Shown piece after piece: positions 1-5,046 of a DNA stretch of 5,046 nt. The stretch's first letter is position 1. Each line of letters begins with the position of its first letter. The notes beneath the pieces were generated by a model. The model saw only the letters and a program-made list of their open reading frames with translations. It ran no database searches and was not told where the DNA came from. The position numbers and the translations under genes are program-made. Source of the stretch: JANOYC01 sp031428675 (GTDB lineage: Bacteria > Actinomycetota > Actinomycetes > Actinomycetales > Microbacteriaceae); contig JANOYC010000084.1 in the NCBI GenBank assembly GCA_031428675.1, positions 1 through 5,046 on the forward strand, given 5' to 3'.

Positions 1-2
1 AA

Positions 3-467
3 CCGCCGGGCGGCTGGCACCGCGTCTCCCCGAAATACATCGTCGTTGACATCGTCGGCTACGTCATCTTTTCGATCGTGGTGCTCACGGCCACGAGCAT
101 CCCGGCGTTCTTGACCGGCATCGAGCAGCTTTACGCCCTTCCCGGATCGCTCGCGATCATCCTCATCACGGTCATCGCGCTCACCCCGCGCCGCGTTCGC
201 TCGATCGGCTACGCACTCCGCGACGACGACCTCCTGTTTCGACGAGGCATCCTGTTCCAGCGATTCGTCGCCGTTCCCTACGGTCGCATGCAGCTCGTCG
301 ACATCAACCGGGGCCCGCTCGCGCGCGCCCTTGGGCTCAGCGAACTCAAATTCGTCACCGCGGCCGCAAGCACGGGCGTCGTCATTCCGGGACTGGCAGC
401 AGCCGACGCGGAGCACTTGCGTGACCAACTGGTCGCGCTCGCCGAATCGCGCAGGGCAGGGCTGTGA
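3..467 (+). CDS. YdbS-like membrane protein with a bacterial PH domain (5' partial)
   Basis: The reading frame is open from the left edge (first full codon at 3) to the TGA at 465-467, giving 154 visible residues. The GTG at 78 is internal: the codons before it encode GGWHRVSPKYIVVD, typical of the conserved start region of these proteins, so the true start lies upstream of the window. Visible residues about 15-33 and 43-62 form two hydrophobic membrane segments. From about residue 67 to 147 comes a bPH2-type domain, with the family signature PYGRMQLVDINRGPLARALG at 92-111 followed by a strand (LKFVTAAAS). It is a close architectural match to Bacillus YdbS (DUF304/bPH2 family, about 160 aa), so little is missing. 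Its stop overlaps the next gene by 4 bases, as expected for partners in a membrane complex. Molecular function is unproven; relatives are linked to tolerance of antimicrobial peptides. Family call is firm, role is not. Confidence 0.88.
   Translation, partial: PPGGWHRVSPKYIVVDIVGYVIFSIVVLTATSIPAFLTGIEQLYALPGSLAIILITVIALTPRRVRSIGYALRDDDLLFRRGILFQRFVAVPYGRMQLVDINRGPLARALGLSELKFVTAAASTGVVIPGLAAADAEHLRDQLVALAESRRAGL
453..456 (+). promoter_or_regulatory. Ribosome binding site for the YdbT-like gene
   Basis: AGGG lies 7 bases upstream of the GTG at 464, inside the end of the upstream gene. A second AGGG at 458-461 is too close to serve well. It supports the GTG start that gives the 4-base GTGA overlap. 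Confidence 0.55.
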
Positions 468-1996
468 CCTCACCGCCCCTATCGCTCAGTAGCGACCTCG
501 CCGACGGCGAGTGGCACCGGTTGCATCCGGCGACGCCGCTGTTGCGCGGCGGATTCACCCTGATCGCGATCATCGGCGTGCTGATCGCCAACATGCGCGA
601 CCGCATCCTTGAGATGTTCGTTGGTGGCAATGGCTCGTACGAAGGCGACCCCATCGACTTCCTCATCAATCGCGGCCTCGTCGGTTTTGCGCTACTGGCC
701 GTTGTCGTGGTGCTCCTCGTGATCACCGTCGGATTCTTCCTCTCCTGGCGGATGCACACCTTCCGCATCACGCACGACCTCGTCGAGGTGCGCAGCGGCA
801 TCCTCTTTCGCACGAATCGCCAGGGTCGACTTGATCGCATCCAAGGCATCAACATCATCCGCCCGTTCATCGCGAGACTCTTCGGGGCGGCCAAGCTCGA
901 GGTGAACGTGGCCGGGCAGAACGCCAACGTCGAACTCTCCTACCTCGGATCGGCCGCCGCCGACGGACTGCGGCGCGACATCCTGCGGCTCGCTTCTGGC
1001 ACGCACACCGACAGCACCACGGTCGGCGGCGCAAACACCGACCACCCCAGCGCGACCAACGTCATCGACGAGCGCATCGCCGAGTTCTTCGGCCCCGAGC
1101 TCGATCCGGACGCGGCCCCGCCAGAATCGGTCGTCCAGTTGAACGTCGGTCGGCTCGCGGGCTCAATCGCATTGAGCGACACGAGTCTCGTCTTCGTTGT
1201 CGTGCTCATCGGCGCCGCTACTTTTGCCGCGGTCTCGGGAGAGGCAGTCGCGTTGCTCGGTCTTCTGCCCGCTATCGTCGGGCTCGGCGGTTTCCTCGTC
1301 TCGCGCTTTCTCAAGTCGCTGCGCTACTCGATCGCCGCGACCCCCGACGGCGTGCGCGTCGGATTCGGGCTGCTCACGACAAGCAACGAGACTCTCCCGC
1401 CCGGCCGGATCCACTCCATTCAGATCAGCCAGCCGATCCTGTGGCGCCCGCTGGACTGGTGGATGATCAAGGTCAACCGGGCCAGCCGCTCATCGACCGA
1501 AGGGGCGAACGGTCAACAGAACACGACGATCCTCCCGGTTGGCAATAGGGACGACGCTCGCCGGGTACTCGGCCTGCTCGCCCCAACCCTTGCCGACGAG
1601 GAATCCCTCGATTTCGTGACAGCTGCGCTCGTCTCTCGTGGACACGACGGCTTCGTCACGTCGCCACGCCGTGCCCGGCCAATCCGATGGTTTTCCTGGC
1701 GGCGCAATGGCTTCGCCCTCCGACCCGGCGCGATTCTGCTCCGCAAGGGCGCCATCTGGCGCGAGATCGTGATGGTTCCGGCGGCACGCGTGCAGAGTGT
1801 GTCGCTTGGCCAAGGCCCGCTCTTGCGCCGGATGCGCCTCGCCGAGGTGCACGTGCACACCGTCACCGGTCCCATCTCCGCCCGGCTCGGCGCGCTCGCG
1901 GTCAATGACGCCCACCGGTTCTTCGTCGATGTCTCGGCCGCCATCGTCGCCTCGGCGAAGTCCGACCGCACGCACCGTTGGCGGTCCGAGCAGTGA
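464..1996 (+). CDS. YdbT-like multi-pass membrane protein with three bPH2-type domains
   Basis: A 510-residue protein, close to Bacillus YdbT in length (about 490). It starts at GTG 464, overlapping the stop of the previous gene as GTGA, with AGGG 7 bases upstream. Hydrophobic segments are seen at about 28-44, 71-94, 237-258 and 260-282. Three PH-like (bPH2, DUF304) units follow membrane segments: about 97-175 (signature RQGRLDRIQGINIIRPFIAR, 119-138), 285-372 (LPPGRIHSIQISQPILWRPL, 311-330) and 408-492 (VPAARVQSVSLGQGPLLRRM, 438-457). The repeated pattern of proline, arginine, I/V-Q and a later hydrophobic-arginine helix is also the pattern in the YdbS-like neighbour, pointing to internal duplication of one domain. 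A hydrophilic, acidic linker at about 178-222 separates the first unit from the second membrane pair. It probably forms a membrane complex with the neighbour. Family (COG3428) is well supported; substrate or ligand is unknown. Confidence 0.88.
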   Translation: MTSPPLSLSSDLADGEWHRLHPATPLLRGGFTLIAIIGVLIANMRDRILEMFVGGNGSYEGDPIDFLINRGLVGFALLAVVVVLLVITVGFFLSWRMHTFRITHDLVEVRSGILFRTNRQGRLDRIQGINIIRPFIARLFGAAKLEVNVAGQNANVELSYLGSAAADGLRRDILRLASGTHTDSTTVGGANTDHPSATNVIDERIAEFFGPELDPDAAPPESVVQLNVGRLAGSIALSDTSLVFVVVLIGAATFAAVSGEAVALLGLLPAIVGLGGFLVSRFLKSLRYSIAATPDGVRVGFGLLTTSNETLPPGRIHSIQISQPILWRPLDWWMIKVNRASRSSTEGANGQQNTTILPVGNRDDARRVLGLLAPTLADEESLDFVTAALVSRGHDGFVTSPRRARPIRWFSWRRNGFALRPGAILLRKGAIWREIVMVPAARVQSVSLGQGPLLRRMRLAEVHVHTVTGPISARLGALAVNDAHRFFVDVSAAIVASAKSDRTHRWRSEQ

Positions 1997-2034
1997 CCGA
2001 GCGACACGGCAGCAAGAATTGGATGCTCGAATGA
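1993..2034 (+). other. Possible 13-codon leader ORF between the YdbT-like and DUF2520 genes
   Basis: GTG at 1993 overlaps the upstream TGA (GTGA, 1993-1996) and reads VTERHGSKNWMLE before a TGA at 2032-2034. That stop overlaps the ATG at 2031 as ATGA. The arrangement could pass ribosomes from one gene to the next through a short coupling ORF, or it may be chance or the trace of a frameshifted original start. No strong Shine-Dalgarno precedes it. I see no reason to call it a protein. Confidence 0.2.
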
Positions 2035-2783
2035 TCCAGAAGTCCGGACGACTCGGCATCGGCATCATCGGCGCTGGCCGGGTCGGCCCGGTGCTCGGGG
2101 CCGCGCTCGCCGGGGTCGGCCATGCGATCACCGGGATCTCCGCCGTATCGGAATCCAGTCGCGATCGCGCCGAGGCCCTCATGCCTGGCGTTGCCATATT
2201 GACCGTCCTCGAGGTGATCGAGCGCAGCGAGCTCGTCATCATTGCAATTCCCGAGTCGGAGATCGCGGGCTTCGTCGCCGGCCTCGCAACGGTGGGGGCG
2301 TGGCAACCGGGCCAACTCGTGCTGCACACCGCTCCCGGGCTCGGAACAGCGGTTCTCGCTCCGGCTGCCGCCGCCGGAGCGATCACCCTCGCGGTGCACC
2401 CCGCTCTCGCGTTCACCGGAACGAGCCTCGACCTGGCGCGCCTGCGGGAAAGCTATTGCGCCGTGACCGCACATGCCGCTGTGCAGCCGATCGGACAAGC
2501 CATCGTCGTTGAACTCGGCGCGGAGCCGCTCATCGTTGACGAGAGCGAACGCCCCGCTTACGCGGAAGCGATCGCCACGGTGTCGGCCTTCTCGAACGCG
2601 ATCGTCGGGCAGGCCGTCGACCTCCTCCGCAGTATCGGCGTCGAATCTCCCGGCCGTGTTCTGTCGTCGTTAGTGCGCTCCTCGGTCGAGAATGCGCTCA
2701 CCGCGGCATCCGCCACTACGATCGATCTGGCCGACCTCGGCGACCTCAATGTCGACGACGGCGAATCGAAAGGCACGCAGTGA
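2031..2783 (+). CDS. DUF2520 Rossmann-like NAD(P)-binding protein
   Basis: A 250-residue protein starting at ATG 2031. The frame stays open far upstream, but there it runs over the end of the YdbT-like gene in another frame, so that extension is not real; TTG at 2019 is a weaker alternative. Residues 9-30 hold a Rossmann dinucleotide-binding loop (GAGRVG at 14-19, after a beta strand GIGII). The second strand of the core, with ELVIIAIPESEI at 67-78, is typical of the ketopantoate reductase/6-phosphogluconate dehydrogenase-like superfamily. HTAPGLGTAVL (99-109) and HPALAFTG (123-130) are hallmarks of the DUF2520 family, and the helical C-terminal half (about 135-225) is the DUF2520 domain. Neighbours: 34 bases after the YdbT-like gene, and overlapping panC by 4 bases (GTGA). 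In mycobacteria a DUF2520 gene also precedes panC. A dehydrogenase-like role near pantoate is an inference from position and fold only. The gene contains one TTA codon (residue 214). Confidence 0.88.
   Translation: MIQKSGRLGIGIIGAGRVGPVLGAALAGVGHAITGISAVSESSRDRAEALMPGVAILTVLEVIERSELVIIAIPESEIAGFVAGLATVGAWQPGQLVLHTAPGLGTAVLAPAAAAGAITLAVHPALAFTGTSLDLARLRESYCAVTAHAAVQPIGQAIVVELGAEPLIVDESERPAYAEAIATVSAFSNAIVGQAVDLLRSIGVESPGRVLSSLVRSSVENALTAASATTIDLADLGDLNVDDGESKGTQ
2768..2773 (+). promoter_or_regulatory. Ribosome binding site for panC
   Basis: GAAAGG sits 6 bases upstream of the GTG at 2780, inside the last codons of the DUF2520 gene. It fixes the panC start at the GTG that overlaps the upstream stop (GTGA, 2780-2783) and implies coupled translation. 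Confidence 0.6.
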
Positions 2784-3640
2784 GCTCCTCCGCATCGCGT
2801 CAACCGGTCGTGTTGACGACTGTTGCTGACGCCCGTTCCGCCCTCGCCGATCGCGACGATGTCGTGCTCGTGCCGACCATGGGCGCCCTCCACGCCGGCC
2901 ACCTCGAACTCATCGCTCGCGCGACAAAGCTCGGCGGCACGGTCGTGGTGTCGATTTTCGTGAACCCGATGCAGTTCGGGCCGCGCGAAGACCTTGCCAC
3001 CTACCCGCGCCAACTCGACGCCGACCGGGAAGCCCTCGCTACCGCGGGTGTCGAGTTCGTTTTTGCGCCGGAGGCCGCCGAGATGTATCCGGATGGCGCC
3101 AGTGCGACCAAGATCTCGTCCGGTGCAGTTGGGGCGAGCCTGGAAGGGCGCGCTCGGCCCGGGCACTTCGACGGCATGCTCACTGTCGTCGCGAAGCTGT
3201 TCCACATCCTCACGCCGCGCACCGCCGTCTTCGGCAAGAAAGACGCCCAGCAACTTTTTCTCGTGAAGCGCATGGTGCGCGACCTCGACTTTCCGGTGCG
3301 GATCGAAGCGGTCGACACCGTGCGTGAGCCGTCCGGTCTCGCGCTCTCGAGTCGCAATCAGAACCTCACCGATAAGCAGAAGATGGCAGCGCCCGCGCTG
3401 TGGCGAGCACTGGAAGCAGCGGAATCGTCGGCCGACCGTGGCATCGACGTTGTGATCGCGTCGGCCCAGGCAGTTCTCATGGGCGAGCCACTCGTCGAAC
3501 TCGACTACTTGCGGCTGGTCGACCCCACGACCTTCCTGCCCGTCGACGATTACTATCGCGGCCGCGCCATCGCCCTCATTGCCGCCCGGATCGGCGAGAC
3601 CCGGCTGATCGACAACACCGAGGTTCTGCTCGGCGGCTGA
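2780..3640 (+). CDS. panC: Pantothenate synthetase (pantoate--beta-alanine ligase, EC 6.3.2.1)
   Basis: Joins pantoate and beta-alanine with ATP, via a pantoyl-adenylate, to give pantothenate, the cytoplasmic precursor of coenzyme A. The 286 residues match the family's usual 280-310. The N-terminal Rossmann domain carries the nucleotidyltransferase HIGH-type motif in VPTMGALHAGH (31-41; His38 and His41). The pantoate region follows (FVNPMQFGP, 60-68; Asn62, Gln65). LEGRARPGHFDGM (121-133) is conserved, as is FGKKDAQQL (151-159; Lys154, Asp155, Gln158). The KMSKS-like loop is ALSSRN (188-193; Ser190, Ser191, Arg192). These correspond to the ATP- and pantoate-binding residues known from the E. 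coli and M. tuberculosis enzymes, so the protein should be active. The smaller C-terminal domain covers about 185-286. GTG start with a good ribosome binding site, overlapping the DUF2520 gene by 4 bases. No panD follows; lysS is next. Confidence 0.97.
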   Translation: MSSSASRQPVVLTTVADARSALADRDDVVLVPTMGALHAGHLELIARATKLGGTVVVSIFVNPMQFGPREDLATYPRQLDADREALATAGVEFVFAPEAAEMYPDGASATKISSGAVGASLEGRARPGHFDGMLTVVAKLFHILTPRTAVFGKKDAQQLFLVKRMVRDLDFPVRIEAVDTVREPSGLALSSRNQNLTDKQKMAAPALWRALEAAESSADRGIDVVIASAQAVLMGEPLVELDYLRLVDPTTFLPVDDYYRGRAIALIAARIGETRLIDNTEVLLGG

Positions 3641-3664
3641 GCGACTGCACTCCCCGACTACCAT
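3637..3664 (+). promoter_or_regulatory. Candidate weak promoter for lysS
   Basis: TACCAT at 3659-3664 fits the loose actinobacterial -10 pattern TAnnnT. CTGAGC at 3637-3642, overlapping the panC stop, is a poor -35 (shares only TGA with TTGACA) at a 16-base spacing. Transcription would begin near 3670, leaving a leader of about 40 bases before the lysS ATG. TTGACT at 3672-3677 resembles a -35, but no -10 sits at the right distance. Read-through from the panC operon is equally possible. Confidence 0.3.
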
Positions 3665-3669
3665 GGGGA
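3651..3669 (+). repeat. Short inverted repeat in the panC-lysS gap
   Basis: TCCCC (3651-3655) and GGGGA (3665-3669) are perfectly complementary across a 9-base loop that contains the candidate -10 TACCAT. No run of T follows, so it is a poor intrinsic terminator. It could be a protein-binding site or chance. Confidence 0.25.
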
Positions 3670-3700
3670 AGTTGACTGACGGATGACGCCCCCGCAGACC

Positions 3701-3705
3701 AGGAG
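3701..3705 (+). promoter_or_regulatory. Ribosome binding site for lysS
   Basis: AGGAG 5 bases before the ATG at 3711 is the strongest Shine-Dalgarno in the window and decides the lysS start. The in-frame ATG at 3663 is excluded because it meets a TGA at 3684. Confidence 0.75.
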
Positions 3706-3710
3706 CACGC

Positions 3711-5046
3711 ATGAGCGAGAACGCCGGCCCCACGCCGAGCGCTGAGGAGACGACCGAGGCCAGCGCCGAGGAGATCTTCCAACAGAAGGCGGTTCGCCTC
3801 GCCAAACGCGCCCGACTCGTCGACGACGGCACCGAGGCGTATCCGGTCGCAGTGCCGGTCACGACGACGATTCCCGCCGTGCGTGAGCGATTCGGAGATC
3901 TTCACGCGGATGCGACGACGGGCGAGTCCGTCGGAGTCGCTGGCCGCGTGGTGCACCTTCGCAACACCGGCAAGCTGTGTTTCGCGTCCTTGCAGTCAGG
4001 CGACGGCGCCCGCATCCAGGCGATGATCTCGCTTGCTGTGGTGGGTGCCGAATCGCTGGAACGCTGGAAAGAACTCGTTGACCTCGGAGACCACCTCTTC
4101 GTCTCGGGTGAGATCGTCGCGTCGCGTCGCGGTGAGCTGTCGATCATGGCTGCGGAGTGGAAGATCGCCGCGAAAGCGATCCTGCCGCTGCCGAACCTGC
4201 ACTCCGAGCTCAGCGAAGAGAGCCGCGTGCGCAGTCGCTATCTTGACCTGATCGTGCGCGACCGGGCTCGCTCCGTGGTGCGCGCCCGCTCGGCGGTCAA
4301 CGCGTCGCTTCGCCGCACCTTCACCGAGCGCGACTATCTCGAAGTCGAGACGCCGATGCTCCAGACCATGCACGGAGGCGCATCCGCTCGCCCGTTCATC
4401 ACGCACTCGAACGCCTTCGACACGGAGCTGTATCTGCGCATCGCGCCGGAGCTGTTCCTGAAGCGCGCTGTGGTCGGCGGCCTCGACCGGGTGTTCGAGA
4501 TCAACCGCAACTTCCGCAACGAGGGCGCCGATTCCACCCACTCGCCCGAGTTCGCCATGCTGGAGGCCTACGAGGCCTACGGCGACTACCACCAGATGGC
4601 CGACCTCACCCAGCAGCTTGTGCAGAACGCCGCGGTCGCGGTGTCGGGATCGACGATCGTCACGTGGGCGGACGGCACGGAGTACGACCTCGGCGGGCAG
4701 TGGGACCGGGTGTCGATGTATGACTCGCTGGTCGCGGCATCCGGGCTCGAGATCACCCCGCAGACCGACCTCGCCTACCTGATGGAGCACGCCGCGAAGA
4801 TCGGCGTCGAGGTCGATCACCCCACTCACGGCAAGCTCGTCGAGGAGCTGTGGGAGCACTACATCAAGGTCGACCTGGTGCGGCCGACATTCGTGTTGGA
4901 CTTCCCGGTCGACACCAGCCCGCTCGTGCGCGACCACCGCTCGATTCCGGGTGTGGTGGAGAAGTGGGACCTGTACATCCGCGGCTTCGAGCTCGCGACC
5001 GGCTACTCGGAGCTGGTCGACCCGGTGATCCAGCGCGAGCGATTCG
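3711..5046 (+). CDS. lysS: Lysyl-tRNA synthetase, class II (EC 6.1.1.6), 3' partial
   Basis: Charges tRNA-Lys with lysine using ATP in the cytoplasm. The frame runs from ATG 3711 to the right edge, giving 445 complete residues of roughly 500. Residues 1-20 are an acidic, low-complexity tail, followed by a basic helix (about 21-37, QQKAVRLAKRARL). The OB-fold anticodon-binding domain covers about 72-158. The catalytic domain begins near 175. Motif 1 is about 192-216, ending in the conserved proline 215 (VETPML). GGASARPFITHSNAFDTELY (222-241) and LRIAPELFLKR (242-252) are nearly those of E. coli LysRS. Motif 2 is VFEINRNFRNEG (261-272; Arg269, Glu271), followed by HSPEFAMLEAY (277-287). FELATGYSEL (426-435) closes the visible lysine site. 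Motif 3, with its ATP-binding arginine, lies beyond the window, so completeness cannot be judged. The wording HSPEFAMLE and VEKWDLYIRGFELATGYSEL is of the actinobacterial type. Confidence 0.97.
   Translation, partial: MSENAGPTPSAEETTEASAEEIFQQKAVRLAKRARLVDDGTEAYPVAVPVTTTIPAVRERFGDLHADATTGESVGVAGRVVHLRNTGKLCFASLQSGDGARIQAMISLAVVGAESLERWKELVDLGDHLFVSGEIVASRRGELSIMAAEWKIAAKAILPLPNLHSELSEESRVRSRYLDLIVRDRARSVVRARSAVNASLRRTFTERDYLEVETPMLQTMHGGASARPFITHSNAFDTELYLRIAPELFLKRAVVGGLDRVFEINRNFRNEGADSTHSPEFAMLEAYEAYGDYHQMADLTQQLVQNAAVAVSGSTIVTWADGTEYDLGGQWDRVSMYDSLVAASGLEITPQTDLAYLMEHAAKIGVEVDHPTHGKLVEELWEHYIKVDLVRPTFVLDFPVDTSPLVRDHRSIPGVVEKWDLYIRGFELATGYSELVDPVIQRERF

Noticed and set aside
1797..2030. 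Extension of the DUF2520 frame far upstream into the YdbT-like gene
   Set aside because: The extra 78 residues are Ser/Arg/Pro-rich out-of-frame translation of the third PH domain; the Rossmann strand begins only a few residues after the ATG at 2031.
1490..2416. Minus-strand open frame of 308 codons over the YdbT-like/DUF2520 junction
   Set aside because: It crosses two recognised plus-strand genes, has no domain and an Ala/Arg/Pro-rich shadow composition.
3651..3669. Intrinsic terminator after panC
   Set aside because: The stem is only 5 base pairs and no T tract follows, so termination there is not supported.
3663..3686. ATG at 3663 in frame with lysS, as a longer start or short leader peptide
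   Set aside because: It meets TGA at 3684 after seven codons and has no ribosome binding site; AGGAG before 3711 clearly marks the real start.
2558..3862. Long minus-strand open frame (434 codons) opposite the DUF2520 end, panC and the lysS start
   Set aside because: It spans three plus-strand genes and a non-coding gap, shows no recognisable domain, is rich in Arg/His/Gly/Asp as expected of an antisense reading of GC-rich genes, and lies opposite well-conserved coding sequence.
3996..4937. Minus-strand open frame of 313 codons opposite lysS
   Set aside because: It lies wholly inside the LysRS catalytic and anticodon domains, has repetitive V/L/R/H/D content typical of a codon shadow and no family signature.
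1..5046. Mobile element, CRISPR array, defence or biosynthetic-cluster signal
   Set aside because: No transposase, integrase, regularly spaced repeats, tRNA or att-like duplication was seen, and base and codon use look uniform along the window.

Overview
The window is a stretch of ordinary-looking chromosome from a high-GC actinobacterium. The codon use (strong G/C at third positions, GTG starts), the wording of the LysRS and PanC proteins, and the gene order all suit the family Microbacteriaceae (Leifsonia/Cryobacterium/Salinibacterium-like). This assignment rests on recognising protein families from memory, not on a search. All genes read on the plus strand, and coding density is very high.

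Layout. Positions 3-467: the 3' part of a small membrane protein with one bacterial PH (bPH2) domain, YdbS-like, whose start lies before the window. Positions 464-1996: a 510-residue multi-pass membrane protein with three predicted bPH2-type domains, YdbT-like, overlapping the first gene by 4 bases (GTGA). Positions 2031-2783: a 250-residue Rossmann-fold protein of the DUF2520 family. Positions 2780-3640: panC, pantothenate synthetase, again overlapping its upstream neighbour by GTGA. Positions 3641-3710: a 70-base intergenic stretch with a candidate weak promoter and a short hairpin. From 3711 to the right edge: lysS, class II lysyl-tRNA synthetase, cut by the window before motif 3.

The first four genes look like one co-transcribed, partly translationally coupled unit. 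This matches the actinobacterial cluster in which folate genes, DUF3180, membrane/PH genes, DUF2520, panC and lysS follow one another. PanC makes pantothenate for coenzyme A. The DUF2520 protein is an NAD(P)-binding-type protein of unproven function, and its tight coupling to panC makes a role near pantoate metabolism worth testing. The PH-domain pair is a membrane module whose Bacillus relatives (YdbS/YdbT) are linked to tolerance of antimicrobial peptides. LysS is housekeeping and probably also has its own promoter.

I found no mobile element, CRISPR array, tRNA, rRNA, prophage gene or defence system. The window does not contain an evident undescribed system. The findings are modest: the DUF2520-panC coupling, the absence of panD/coaX between panC and lysS, a leader-like mini-ORF before the DUF2520 gene, a lone TTA codon, and an over-represented GCATCC hexamer.
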